NCBI GenBank assembly: GCA_951217055.1
Contig: OX578279.1
Location: 25,384,173 to 25,448,172 of the forward strand
Reading direction: 5' to 3'
Source of the DNA: Gerris lacustris
Taxonomy: Eukaryota; Arthropoda; Insecta; Hemiptera; Gerridae
Length of the DNA: 64,000 nt
Below, one piece after another: positions 33,790 through 46,894 of this stretch (its first letter is position 1; every line of letters begins with the position of its first letter). Below the pieces are notes generated by a model. It saw only the letters and a list, made by a program, of their open reading frames with translations. It was not told the DNA's origin and did no database searches. A program made the position numbers and the translations under genes.

Positions 33790-35150
33790 CATCATAACGT
33801 TAGAGCAATAGCATTAAAGCCATCGTGGTGATGTGATATATGTTGTGTAAATTCAAGTCTAAAAATGATTGAACTTCTCCTATAATGATTTACTCGTAAT
33901 TCATGGATAATGATAATGCTTATGTAAAGTTCTGATGTATTTCTAGTCTAGTAAGCATTATAAGCATCTAATAGAGCTGTGTGTTGACTTTTGCTTTGAA
34001 TGTCTAGTGATTGGGTGGTGAAGTGGTAAGCCAGAGCACACGGCATCTCCTCATCAACCTGCACTAATATCAAGGCTTCTCCTCATCCCTCCTATCCCCC
34101 TCATTTTCAACAATATTTCTACCTAACCTACATCTGACATCACCCTTAAATTAGTTTAGATTCACAAAAACAACAAAAAACCGTATTTTACTAGAATAAA
34201 GCTAATAAAAAGGTCATTTTAGACCATTATTTTCGGAGGTCAGATAGATCACATAAAAAGGTTATCGGTAACATTTTATATAGATTACATTCATTCTATT
34301 TTTTGGTCAATAAAAAGGAAATGAAATAGGATACTAATAAAGTGTAAAGTAGAAAGAATTTTTTTGACTGCTATCACGTCAAGATTTTATCTATTTATCA
34401 TTTTAACCATACAATTTAATAGTTTTGTGTCTGATTCATTTTTATCCAAAATCTAAAGAGTTTAAATAAATATCATTATTAATAAAAATGTATATAAAGA
34501 ATTAGTAGAAACAGTATTAAACTATATGTTAAAATAAATTATAATAACGTAAAAATTATGCTTTTAATATTTACAAAGATAACAGAGCTACTTCAGTAAG
34601 AAAGACTGATCAAAATTAGCACCTAGAGTTACGGATAATGATTTTATTATCTGAAACAGGTTTACTGTTGTACAAAATAATGTTAACTAAGACATTCTTA
34701 AGAAATTCTCATCTCATATGAAGGTCTTCATAGTAAGAATGCTTCAATCACTCACGGGTTGTTGACTCATAATAGATGCTTAAAGAATTAACACAGTTTA
34801 AAAATCTTCGACGTCTTAAAAACAATTGATTATAAAAACCTGTTAGAAACCATCTTACACGATTGTCTACGGGTTTTGTGGTTTTACAAAGATTGTATAC
34901 TGACATCAGGAAAGAGGCAAACTATTTTACCTCCGAGAGTCTGACCTTTTTGTTGATTACACGCTGTATTATAAGCGAATAACGGTTTGAAGAAGGACAA
35001 AGATTAACAGCGTTTGAAGTAAACGAATTTTTTATATTCGAAATTCTATTCTTTCTTTTATGTCTCGATCAACTCGTCATTATTACTGGTCGTCATTATT
35101 ACAGGACGTCAATATTATACAGGACGTGGATTGGGCTAATTTACTCATCT
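33790..35150. other. AT-rich interval, nothing recognised
   Basis: No open frame or shared repeat was recognised. Confidence 0.35.
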
Positions 35151-35500
35151 ACTCAATGTGATCATCAGCGTGGTTTGTCAGTGATTAGACCAAGGTTTAA
35201 GGCGTGGAGTTGTGAGTGCGATTATCACTCAGCTTCGCCGGTGAAACTATCCCGGTGTTATTATGAGTTAGGACTCGGGTACGATACAAGCGGTGGGCGG
35301 AAGAGCGGTAAAGCGGTAAGCAGCGCTGACTACCAAAAGAGCGAAAATAATACGCTGGGTGGTATTGTTCATTAGTTTTCTGCCATGTTTAATGAGAGTG
35401 TCTAATTAACTGAAAATTCTGAGCGGTAAGCGAAAATTAAAGTCTAGGCTCAGCGGTAAGTGGCAAGATTTTTCACTCATGCTTGTCATAGCCGGCCGTC
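35150..35500 (+). other. GC-richer segment with repeated GCGGTAAG
   Basis: AGCGGTAAG or close variants occur at about 35305, 35315, 35424 and 35452. A frame of 66 codons crosses the segment but resembles nothing known to me. It could be an old repeat or a fragment of an exon. GGTAAG matches a splice-donor core, but no exon structure is visible. Confidence 0.2.
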
Positions 35501-35788
35501 CTCTACTTCTATTGCACTCAATGTATGCATAAACGTAAGCGGCACCACTCAGCGTTATTTTTTATCAGAGAAATGTGTACATTTGATCACCTTTCAATAT
35601 GCTTTTCTACATTGAAGACGCAACGTCAAGACCTATTACTTTCATGCATAACTTTTAAGAATTAAATGTGGTTTAAAAGAAAGAGTTGATATGAAATATT
35701 CTATTCATATTTTGGCACAGTCTTTAAATCCTCACATACACCCACTTCCTACAGCTTTCTTATATTTTAAAGGTAGAAAACATTCCAA

Positions 35789-35789
<1 letters not shown>

Positions 35790-35860
<71 letters not shown>
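35790..35860. repeat. Compound microsatellite (AC)n(AT)n
   Basis: About 8 AC units are followed by about 27 AT units. The mirror-image arrangement stands 250 bp away at 36112-36210. Confidence 0.95.
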
Positions 35861-35866
<6 letters not shown>

Positions 35867-36104
35867 AGTAATTATTTTTGCCCAAGAAGTCGGGTTAGTT
35901 CAATATTAAACATGTGTTTATGAATTAAACAAGTTCACACAGCAGTTTCATTCAGTAAGAGTCAGTTATAAAACATTATCTATGTAATTAACTAACTTCA
36001 AATGATTAATGTAAAACTTTAGTACAGTTTACCTTATTCCACTACAGTAATTTTATTTTTACTTTATTATTCATAAAATATATGTATTATATATACATAT
36101 GAAA

Positions 36105-36210
<106 letters not shown>

Positions 36211-36214
36211 TAAA

Positions 36215-37640
36215 AAATTATATTTTGAAATTTTATTATAATGTTTAAAAAGCATTATAGCATTAACAACTTTATAAAGTGAAAACAAAATAAGATATAT
36301 TAAAAAGAAAGAAGGAAAATGTAAAAAATACAAAATGAGAAACAGCGTTATCTAGATGTATCCATATATCCACGTCAACATAATAAAATATTAAAATAAG
36401 ATTTTCAAAAGCGACAATTTTAACGATTTTTAATTTAAACCAAAGTGCTCATTTGAATGCGTTAGACGTATAATTTAATCCGAACATTAAATTTTACATG
36501 CTTCTAAGTATTAATTATATGTAGAAGTAGGGAGAAAAGATAAGAAGATAAAATGCTTTACTTGAATCGATTTATTTTAAGTTTAATCATTTGAAAAAAA
36601 AGGAGGAGAAAGAAGGAAAAAAGAAGTTTACATTTAATTATTAAGAGAAGTTATTTATTATTTTTTTAAGGAAGGGGTAAGAAAGGTTAGCGAAAGGGAA
36701 GAAAATTGTTGAAGGTTTTTCTAGAACAATGGTATGGAATAAATGGGTGGGAGAAAGGTTAGAGAAGATGGCGTGAGAAGACTGTTATTATTACAAAACA
36801 TAATAACAAACAACTGTTTTAACCCCCCGACAAACTCCGTTAAAATGTTTCTCCCTACAATTCCAAAAAGGGGTGGTTTCCTTGAACGCAATTTGATAAA
36901 ACTTTACACAATTAAACCTGTTTTTAGTTGCAAGAAGTAGGCACTGAAATACTCAAAAGATCTGATGTTGTAACGTTAAGATGTAACGCTCAGCTATTAG
37001 CAGAGCGTTCAAAATGTCTGTTAGATACTTCTTAAGTTACACTTTAGAGTAAAATAAATCAACTCTGAAGGGATGGGTGTTTTTGAAGGGAAGGTACTAT
37101 AAACACGAAGTGAAAATTACAAGTTATTTGTTTTAGTACGATGTAAGTTTTTGTTAACAGATAATATCTTGGCATGTGTAGCAATGATGGCCCAGAGACC
37201 TTTATATCATCTATCAAATGCTGTAGAAAACGTAATAAATTTAATTGGACAAGTTACACATTTGTGATATTTTGTACAAACATTGTTGTTTTGTTGATGA
37301 ATGAGGTAACAAGATCATCACATCATCCTTAGAAAAAATACAAATGGTAAAAGAAGAAGAGAATATATGGCTTTGTGCCGTATTAGAATTCTTAGTTTTC
37401 AGATTTTTTTCAACTTTTGCTTAACACGAAGAATAAATTACTTAAGAATGAAGACAGATATATTTTCACTAGAAATAATTATACTGTACCAAGTCGGCTT
37501 ACATTCACGAATAGTAATATTCTTTTCGAAAAAAGATTCAAAGAAGAATTCACGAATCAAATTACTATAGAGAAAGGTTAACTTTGTATATTCTTTCGAT
37601 ATTTTTTTCTCCTCTCATCGACACGGAATAATACCAACAT
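36215..37640. other. AT-rich interval, nothing recognised
   Basis: A purine-rich stretch lies at about 36590-36690. No gene was recognised. Confidence 0.4.
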
Positions 37641-37944
37641 TTTAAAGCCTACCATGTATAATGATAACTTTCATATATAATGAAATGAGACTTAATGAAA
37701 AGGATGAATTTATTTAAAAAATAATTACAAATTTTCTCCATTTCATGGAAAAATATTGAATCTTGGATATGTTTTGGGCATTGAAACACATCGAAAGTTT
37801 AATGTTTTTTAATGAAGTGGAGAAAATCCGTATACATTTGTCAAATTGATAAAGTTGAAGGATTGTAAGGTGTAATTACCATTTGATCCACCAGGAGCTC
37901 TGATGTCATTTTATATAAAATTTAGAACTTCTATCGGTGAAATA
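37640..37944 (+). repeat. Family T repeat, left part split by the Helitron-like block
   Basis: It matches 20245-20560 read in reverse, up to CTATCGGTGAAATA. The match resumes at 48725 after the inserted block. The last base before the insert is A (37944). Confidence 0.7.
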
Positions 37945-39075
37945 TCACTATACTATAAAGCCGCATGGCTAACTGACTCACTGACATTAATGTTTGCCCA
38001 CTTCCAGAAGAGCTAGAGACTTGCGGTTTGCGCCATTCGACGCGCAACGTCCATATTGTGAACCAAAATAATTATAAAAAGTTTACTTTTCCCACTCCTT
38101 CCCCCCCTAAAAAAATAAAAATGGCCGACTTGATTTTTAAGCTGTTTTGGGGCTAATTGCAGCTAAACGGTAAGTCGTATTGGAAAACGGACAGCACCAG
38201 CGGTAACTGATTTTAAAAGATCTACAACATTGGTCCTATGACTTTTTGTCGTACCTCTATCGGTTGTACCCTAAATGGTGATAATTTTGTTATATTTTTT
38301 ATTTTTTTATTTTTATTTTTTTCCATTTTTGTCTTTGAATGGTCATAGTCTCTATAATTATTGACCGATTTTATTTCTGATTGAGGCGCTTGAATCTCAC
38401 ACTAATGCTCTTTAAATTGAGTATATTTTATTTCATTAGTTCATCCTACTTGCTTAGAACTTGAGAGTAAACTTTTTCCCGTGTGCCGTGTCACGTGACC
38501 ACTTTTTTGGTTTTTAATATTGTGTCTTATATCATTTGAAAGGCCTTGATTTGTACATTAAAGCTATTTTATTTGTTTATTTTTTAAAAATTTTGTACAC
38601 CTACTTTTGTACCGATTTATAATTTTGTTGTAGGTTAAAGGGTTTAAATAATTTATTGTTATTAGGTTATTTTATTTTTATTTATTTATTAGTAAAATGA
38701 ATGCCCTTTTGTATTGTTTTTTTTTAAATATAATTTTGGTACCTTGCCTAAGAGTACAGGGGTACAAATGTTAAAGTTAATCATTTAAATATGATGTATA
38801 TCGTTGAAAAGCTCTTGAATAGCAGATTAATTTTTGTTGTTCTATCTTGTGTTATTTTTAGTTTTGAGGGGGGTAAAATTGAAAAAACTTTTTATATTGC
38901 GGTTTTTACGATTTGGTTGTTGCGTTATTTGTTTATTAAATAAATTATATGTGCACTAACATTTGGTGCATGTTAGATCCTTTGTTTCTCCGAAAAATGT
39001 TGGTTAGTACCAAAGTTATTAAATACATATTTACTTGAACAGTGCCGCGCTATAAGAAGAGACAGAGACGAGAAT

Positions 39076-39384
39076 ATGTCCGATCTTCCCATCCTCTCCC
39101 GTCGCTCCTGTCACCCCATCTTACTCAATCCCCTCTACAACTCCACAGATACTAGCTCAGCTCCTTTAGACGTCAATAGCTTTCATACTTTGTTTCTTTG
39201 TTTCCTTTTTTGTTTGTTTATTTTGTCATTTATTGCGATTTATAACAGTATAATTAACCCGCCTGATGGCTACAATATCCCACAACCTCCTACAACATTA
39301 CCAGATATTATAAGTACCAACTACTATATACAAGTACCTGGCATATATCTACCTGGCCACTCGACGGGCAAAAGCTGGCCGTAG
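39076..39384 (+). CDS. Frame of unknown function in Helitron-like element A
   Basis: 102 codons starting MSDLPILSRRSCHPILLN, with a hydrophobic stretch at residues 36-60 (HTLFLCFLFCLFILSFIAIY) long enough for one membrane span, then NPPDGYNIPQPPTTLPD. The first 35 codons have higher GC than the surroundings. The last part runs into the 3' hairpin (GHSTGKSWP). Element B has the same ATG and 80 aligned residues, but most base differences between the copies change the amino acid. This argues against selection on the protein. It could be a captured host exon, or a chance frame in a repeat. No homologue is recognised. Confidence 0.25.
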   Translation: MSDLPILSRRSCHPILLNPLYNSTDTSSAPLDVNSFHTLFLCFLFCLFILSFIAIYNSIINPPDGYNIPQPPTTLPDIISTNYYIQVPGIYLPGHSTGKSWP

Positions 39385-39390
39385 GCCAGC
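39374..39390 (+). other. 3' hairpin of element A
   Basis: A perfect 7-bp stem with a GTA loop, 13 bp before the end of the element. Helitron termination signals are hairpins of this size and position. Elements M (47245-47263) and B (48694-48712) have the same GTA loop with extended 8-bp stems. In M the outer pairs differ (GAACGGCC/GGCCGTTC) but still match. Confidence 0.75.
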
Positions 39391-39403
39391 TGACGCCGGC
39401 GAG

Positions 39404-42400
39404 TCTCTATACTATACAGCCGCATGTGCGATAATACATAGCCAAAATGTTTGGGCCAAACGGTAAGAGCTAGAGCTTTGGGGTTTTTTGCATTGTGACC
39501 AGAAGGTCCCTATTGTGCACCGTAAAAAATGCTAAAAGTTTACTTTTTCCTTTCCTTCCCACTCTAAAATGGGAAAAACCCGTTTTTTACGGTATTTTGG
39601 AGCCTTTTATGCCGGGGGCAAAAAGTTGTTATGTACTATAGCGATTTTTACTTACTTCCCATCGAGCAAATAACTTGAAATTTAACACTCTCGTATTTTT
39701 TTTACTGTAATTGAATAACAAATGTTGAAAATTTAACATTTTTAATTTTTACTACTTTAAAAAAATTAAAAATGGCCGACTTGCCTTTTAAGAGGCTTTG
39801 ACGGCGTATTGAGGCTAAACGGTAAGTCGTATCGAAAAACAAATAGTGTCTACTATCCCTCTTTTTGAATTATCTACAACTTTGGTCCTATGACTTTTTC
39901 TCGTACGACCAACGGTTCTCCCGGAAATTGACGATTTTGATATTTTTAGGTCTCCAGAGAGTCCCTATACTATACAGCCGCATGTGTAATAATACATAGC
40001 CAAAATGTTTGGGCCAAACGGTAAGAGCTAGAGAGTTGCGGTTTTTTGCATTGTAACCAGAAGGTCCCTATTGTGCACCGTAAAAAATGCTAAAAGTTTA
40101 CTTTTACCTTTCCTTCCTACTCTAAAAAAGGAAAAACCCGTTTTTTAGGGTATTTTGGAGGCTTTTATGCCGGGGGCAAAAACGTTGTTATGTACTATAG
40201 TGATTTTTACTTACTTCCGATCGAGCAAATTACTTGAAATTTAACACTCTGGTATCTTTTTTACTGTAATTGAATAACAAATGTTGAAAATTTAACATTT
40301 TTAATTTTTACTACTTTAAAAAAATTAAAAATGGCCGACTTGCCTTTTAAGAGGCTTTGACGGCGTATTGAGGCTAAACGGTAAGTCGTATCGCAAAACA
40401 AATAGTCTCTACTATTCCTGTTTTTGAATTATCTACAACTTTGGTCCTATGACTTTTTCTCGTACGACCAACGGTTCTCCCGGAAATTGACGATTTTGAT
40501 ATTTTAAGGTCTCCTGAGAGTCCCTATACTATACAGCCGCATGTGTAATAATACATAGCCAAAATGTTTGGGCCAAACGGTAAGAGCTAGAGAGTTGCGG
40601 TTTTTTGCATTGTAACCAGAAGGTCCCTATTGTGCACCGTAAAAAATGCTAAAAGTTTACTTTTACCTTTCCTTCCCACTCTAAGAAAGGAAAAACCCGT
40701 TTTTTACGGTATTTTGGAGGCTTTTATGCCGGGGGCAAAAACGTTGTTATGTACTATAGCGATTTTTACTTACTTCCGATCGAGCAAATAACTTGAAATT
40801 TAACACTCTCGTAGCTTTGGTGGTGTAGTTTACGAGGAAATGTCGAAAATTTAACATTTTTAATTTTTACCTCTTTAAAAAAATTAAAAATGGCCGACTT
40901 GCCTTTTAAGAGGCTTTGACGGCGTATTGAGGCTAAACGGTAAGTCGTATCGAAAAACAAATAGTATCTACTATTCCTCTTTTTGAATTATCTACAACTT
41001 TGGTCCTATGAATTTTTCTCGTACGACCAACGGTTCTCCCGGAAATTGACGATTTTGATATTTTAAGGTCTCCTGAGAGTCCCTATACTATACAGCCGCA
41101 TGTGTAATAATACATAGCCAAAATGTTTGGGCCAAACGGTAAGAGCTAGAGAGTTGCGGTTTTTTGCATTGTAACCAGAAGGTCCCTATTGTGCACCGTA
41201 AAAAATGCTAAAAGTTTACTTTTACCTTTCCTTCCCACTCTAAGAAAGGAAAAACCCGTTTTTTACGGTATTTTGGAGGCTTTTATGCCGGGGGCAAAAA
41301 CGTTGTTATGTACTATAGCGATTTTTACTTACTTCCGATCGAGCAAATAACTTGAAATTTAACACTCTCGTAGCTTTGGTGGTGTAGTTTACGAGGAAAT
41401 GTCGAAAATTTAACATTTTTAATTTTTACCTCTTTAAAAAAATTAAAAATGGCCGACTTGCCTTTTAAGAGGCTTTGACGGCGTATTGAGGCTAAACGGT
41501 AAGTCGTATCGAAAAACAAATAGTATCTACTATTCCTCTTTTTGAATTATCTACAACTTTGGTCCTATGACTTTTTCTCGTACGACCAACGGTTCTCCCG
41601 GAAATTGACGATTTTGATATTTTAAGGTCTCCTGAGAGTCCCTATACTATACAGCCGCATGTGTAATAATACATAGCCAAAATGTTTGGGCCAAACGGTA
41701 AGAGCTAGAGAGTTGCGGTTTTTTGCATTGTAACCAGAAGGTCCCTATTGTGCACCGTAAAAAATGCTAAAAGTTTACTTTTACCTTTCCTTCCCACTCT
41801 AAGAAAGGAAAAACCCGTTTTTTACGGTATTTTGGAGGCTTTTATGCCGGGGGCAAAAACGTTGTTATGTACTATAGCGAATTTTACTTACTTCCGATCG
41901 AGCAAATAACTTGAAATTTAACACTCTCGTAGCTTTGGTGGTGTAGTTTACGAGGAAATGTCGAAAATTTAACATTTTTAATTTTTACCTCTTTAAAAAA
42001 ATTAAAAATGGCCGACTTGCCTTTTAAGAGGCTTTGACGGCGTATTGAGGCTAAACGGTAAGTCGTATCGAAAAACAAATAGTATCTACTATTCCTCTTT
42101 TTGAATTATCTACAACTTTGGTCCTATGACTTTTTCTCGTACGACCAACGGTTCTCCCGGAAATTGACGATTTTGATATTTTAAGGTCTCCTGAGAGTCT
42201 CTATACTATACAGCCGCATGTGCGATAATCCATAGCCAAAATGTTTGGGCCAAACTGTAAGAGCTAGAGCTTTGGGGTTTTTTGCGTTGTACGCAGAAGG
42301 CCCATATTGTACACCGTAAAAAATGCTAAAAGTTTACTTTTACCTTTCCTTCCCACTCTAAAATGGGAAAAACCCGTTTTTTACGGTATTTTGGAGCCTT

Positions 42401-45400
42401 TTATGCCGGGGGCAAAAACGTTGTTATGTACTATTGCGATTTTTACTTACTTCCCATAGAGCAAATAACTTGAAATTTAACACTCTGGTAGCTTTTTTAC
42501 TGTAATTGACTAACAAATGTTAAAAATTTAACATTTTCAATTTTTACTCCCTTAAAAAAATTAAAAATGGCCGACTTGCCTTTTAAGAGGCATTGACGGC
42601 GTATTGAGGCTAAACGGTAAGTCGTATCGAAAAACAAATAGTGTCTACTATCCCTCTTTTTGAATTATCTACAACTTTGGTCCTATGACTTTTTCTCGTA
42701 CGACCAACGGTTCTCCCGGAAATTGACGATTTTGATATTTTTAGGTCTCCAGAGAGTCCCTATACTATACAGCCGCATGTGTAATAATACATAGCCAAAA
42801 TGTTTGGGCCAAACGGTAAGAGCTAGAGAGTTGCGGTTTTTTGCATTGTAACCAGAAGGTCCCTATTGTGCACCGTAAAAAATGCTAAAAGTTTACTTTT
42901 ACCTTTCCTTCCCACTCTAAGAAAGGAAAAACCCGTTTTTTACGGTATTTTGGAGGCTTTTATGCCGGGGGCAAAAACGTTGTTATGTACTATAGCGATT
43001 TTTACTTACTTCCGATCGAGCAAATAACTTGAAATTTAACACTCTCGTAGCTTTGGTGGTGTAGTTTACGAGGAAATGTCGAAAATTTAACATTTTTAAT
43101 TTTTACCTCTTTAAAAAAATTAAAAATGGCCGACTTGCCTTTTAAGAGGCTTTGACGGCGTATTGAGGCTAAACGGTAAGTCGTATCGAAAAACAAATAG
43201 TATCTACTATTCCTCTTTTTGAATTATCTACAACTTTGGTCCTATGACTTTTTCTCGTACGACCAACGGTTCTCCCGGAAATTGACGATTTTGATATTTT
43301 AAGGTCTCCTGAGAGTCCCTATACTATACAGCCGCATGTGTAATAATACATAGCCAAAATGTTTGGGCCAAACGGTAAGAGCTAGAGAGTTGCGGTTTTT
43401 TGCATTGTAACCAGAAGGTCCCTATTGTGCACCGTAAAAAATGCTAAAAGTTTACTTTTACCTTTCCTTCCCACTCTAAGAAAGGAAAAACCCGTTTTTT
43501 ACGGTATTTTGGAGGCTTTTATGCCGGGGGCAAAAACGTTGTTATGTACTATAGCGAATTTTACTTACTTCCGATCGAGCAAATAACTTGAAATTTAACA
43601 CTCTCGTAGCTTTGGTGGTGTAGTTTACGAGGAAATGTCGAAAATTTAACATTTTTAATTTTTACCTCTTTAAAAAAATTAAAAATGGCCGACTTGCCTT
43701 TTAAGAGGCTTTGACGGCGTATTGAGGCTAAACGGTAAGTCGTATCGAAAAACAAATAGTATCTACTATTCCTCTTTTTGAATTATCTACAACTTTGGTC
43801 CTATGACTTTTTCTCGTACGACCAACGGTTCTCCCGGAAATTGACGATTTTGATATTTTAAGGTCTCCTGAGAGTCTCTATACTATACAGCCGCATGTGC
43901 GATAATACATAGCCAAAATGTTTGGGCCAAACTAGAAGAGCTAGAGCTTTGGGGTTTTTTGCTTTGTAACCAGAAGGTCCCCATTGTGCACCGTAAAAAA
44001 TGCTAAAAGTTTACTTTTACCTTTCCTTCCCACTCTAAAACGGTAAAAACCCGTTTTTGACGGTATTTTGGAGCCTTTTAAGCCGGGGGCAAAAAGTTGT
44101 TATGTACTATAGCGATTTTTACTTACTTCCCATCGAGCAAATAACTTGAAATTTAACACTCTGGTAGCTTTTTTACTGTAATTGAATAACAAATGTTGAA
44201 AAAAAAATTTTTTTAATTTTTACCCCCTTAAAAAAATTAAAAATGGCCGACTTGCCTTTTAAGAGGCTTTGACGGCGTATTGAGGCTAAACGGTAAGTCG
44301 TATCGTAAAACAAATAGTCTCTACTATTCCTCATTTTTAATTATCTACAACTTTGGTTCTATGAATTTTTCTCGTACGACCGACGGTTCTCCCGGAAATC
44401 GACGATTTTGATATTTTTAGGTCTCCAGAGAGTCTCTATACTATACAGCCGCATGTGCGATAATACATAGCCAAAATGTTTGGGCCAAACTAGAAGAGCT
44501 AGAGCTTTGGGGTTTTTTGCTTTGTAACCAGAAGGTCCCCATTGTGCACCGTAAAAAATGCTAAAAGTTTACTTTTACCTTTCCTTCCCACTCTAAAACG
44601 GTAAAAACCCGTTTTTGACGGTATTTTGGAGCCTTTTAAGCCGGGGGCAAAAAGTTGTTATGTACTATAGCGATTTTTACTTACTTCCCATCGAGCAAAT
44701 AACTTGAAATTTAACACTCTGGTAGCTTTTTTACTGTAATTGAATAACAAATGTTGAAAAAAAAATTTTTTTAATTTTTACCCCCTTAAAAAAATTAAAA
44801 ATGGCCGACTTGCCTTTTAAGAGGCTTTGACGGCGTATTGAGGCTAAACGGTAAGTCGTATCGTAAAACAAATAGTCTCTACTATTCCTCATTTTTAATT
44901 ATCTACAACTTTGGTTCTATGAATTTTTCTCGTACGACCGACGGTTCTCCCGGAAATCGACGATTTTGATATTTTTAGGTCTCCAGAGAGTCTCTATACT
45001 ATACAGCCGCATGTGCGATAATACATAGCCAAAATGTTTGGGCCAAACTACAAGAGCTAGAGCTTTGGGGTTTTTTGCATTGTGACCAGAAGGTCCCTAT
45101 TTTGCACCGTAAAAAATGCTAAAAGTTTACTTTTACCTTTCCTTCCCACTCTAAAAAAGGAAAAACCCGTTTTTTACGGTATTTTGAAGCCTTTTTTGCC
45201 GGGGTCAAAAATGTTGTTATGTACTATAGCGATTTTTACTTACTTCCGATCGAGCAAATATCTTGAAATTTAACACTCTCGTAGCTTTTGTGGTGTAGTT
45301 TACGAGGAAATATTGAAAGTTTAACATTTTTAATTTTTACCTCTTTAAAAAAATTAAAAATGGCCGACTTGCCTTTTAAGAGGCTTTGACGGCGTATTGA

Positions 45401-46083
45401 GGCTAAACAGTAAGTCGTATCGAAAAACAAATAGTATCTACTATTCCTCTTTTTAAATTATCTACAACTTTGGTCCTATGAATTTTTTTCGTACGACCAA
45501 CGGTTCTCCCGGAAATTGACGATTTTGATATTTTAAGGTCTCCTGAGAGTCCCTATACTATACAGCCGCATGTGTAATAATACATAGCCAAAATGTTTGG
45601 GCTAAACTACAAGAGCTAGAGAGTTGCGGTTTTTTGCGTTGTAACCAGAAGGTCCCTATTGTGCACCGTAAAAAATGCTAAAAGTTTACTTTTTCCTTTC
45701 CTTGCCACTCTAAAATGGGAAAAACCCGTTTTTTACGGTATTTTGGAGCCTTTTATGCCAGGGGCAAAAACGTTGTTATGTACTATAGCGATTTTTGCTT
45801 ACTTCCAATCGAGCAAATAACTTGAAATTTAAGACTCTGGTAGCTTTTGTGGTGTAGTTTACGAGAAAATGTTGAAAATTTAACTTTTTTAATTTTTACT
45901 ACTTTAAAAAAATTAAAAATGGCCGACTTGCCTTTTAAGAGGCTTTGACGGCGTATTGAGGCTAAACGGTAAGTCGTATCGAAAAACAAATAGTATCTAC
46001 TTTCCTCTTTTTAAATTATCTACAACTTTGGTCCTATGACTTTTTCTCGTACGACTAACGGTTCTCCCGGAAATTGACGATTT
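39404..46083 (+). repeat. Twelve tandem 558-559-bp units, each opening with a Helitron 5' end
   Basis: Units start with TCTCTATACTATACAG or TCCCTATACTATACAG at 39404, 39962, 40521, 41080, 41639, 42198, 42757, 43316, 43875, 44433, 44991 and 45550. Spacing is 559 bp except for three 558-bp units. Two types are distinguished by the middle: type a has ACTGTAATTGAATAAC (units 1, 2, 6, 9, 10), type b has GGTGGTGTAGTTTACGAGG or close (units 3-5, 7, 8, 11, 12). Every unit has AAAATGGCCGACTTGCC and GCTAAACGGTAAGTCGTAT. Unit 12 breaks off at about 46083. Units 9 and 10 look identical. Confidence 0.95.
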
Positions 46084-46750
46084 CTTGCATTTTCTAGAAA
46101 ATTAACGTGTTTTTGGGCTTTGAGGAGAGTATAATTTTTTTTTTTTTAAATTTAAAATACCTTCTTCTTGATAGCCTTTTCAAGCTCTACAAAATGACGT
46201 ATATTTCAACCGGATCTGAAAAGTTCGATTTTCCGGTGATATTTCAGGGGTGAAAACCTTGGCTCGAAAATTGAAAAAAATTAAACTTCTTCTAACCGAC
46301 TTGAAATTTTGCACGGTGGTCAAACTATTTTTTTCTAACAAAAAAACTAAATATCATATTTTTTCTACGACCTTTAGTTTCCGAGATAATTGAAGGAAAG
46401 TTAAAATTCTTCCAAACACCTACTTTTTTAAACGCCCATATCATGAGGTGTATTTGTCGTATCTACGCTGTCTCAACGGTATATTGCTCAGAAGAATCTA
46501 TATTTTCCAACGATATATAATATGTTGGGTGTTGTCGAGAGAAAATTCCGGTCAAATTTTTAGGTCAAATATTTATGCTTTTGAAATCCATTTTCCCCAA
46601 AAATAAACCGATTTCCATGAAAATCGGTATGTTAACTTAATATGAAAACAGAATGAGAAATCTAAAAGAATTTTTTCAAAAAAATAAATTTAAACATTTT
46701 TTATCTACGAAAATCATATTTTTGAAGGTTACTTTAGGTTGTAATAACCT
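46084..46750 (+). other. Unique stretch inside element M
   Basis: This replaces the last part of the repeat unit. It has TAGTTTCCGAGATAATTGA and TTGAAATTTTGCACGGTG, phrases of the same style as family F1 (184-206, 7115-7137). At about 46752 the repeat resumes (GGTAAGTCATATCGAAAAAC) and runs to the next 5' end. No coding sequence was seen. Confidence 0.6.
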
Positions 46751-46894
46751 TAAGGTAAGTCATATCGAAAAACAAATAGTCTCTACTATTCCTCTTTTTT
46801 GATTATCTACAACTTTGGTCCTATGAATGTTTCTCGTACGACCAACGGTTCTCCCGGAAATTGACGATTTTGATATTTTTAGGTCTCCTGAGAG

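Larger units (their letters stand above)
37945..39403 (+). mobile_element. Helitron-like element A (non-autonomous)
   Basis: The 5' end TCACTATACTATAAAGCCGC is followed by ATGGCTAACTGACTCACTGA, a style of start familiar from insect Helitrons (a TATA-rich start, then CTGACTCACTGA). The 3' end has the stem GCTGGCC-GTA-GGCCAGC (39374-39390) and finishes in GGCGAG, directly followed by the next element. The body contains AAAATGGCCGACTTG, CTAAACGGTAAGTCGTAT and CTACAACATTGGTCCTATGAC, which are also found in the 559-bp units of element M. There is no Rep or helicase domain. A frame of 102 codons (39076-39384) is shared with element B. The 3' terminus is not the canonical CTRR, so it may belong to a divergent or Helentron-like group. 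Confidence 0.7.

Noticed and set aside
40766..45989. The same minus-strand frame of 64-68 codons (MFFDTTYRLASIRRQ...) repeated in seven array units
   Set aside because: It is in the b-type units only because those units are nearly identical in DNA. Type a units break it, the composition is ordinary for AT-rich repeat DNA, and no motif is present.
39404..46083. Centromeric or other chromosomal satellite
   Set aside because: There are only twelve units, bounded by Helitron-like ends and inserted in a dispersed repeat with an empty-site copy. A mobile-element origin explains the borders better. A satellite founded by this element elsewhere is not excluded.
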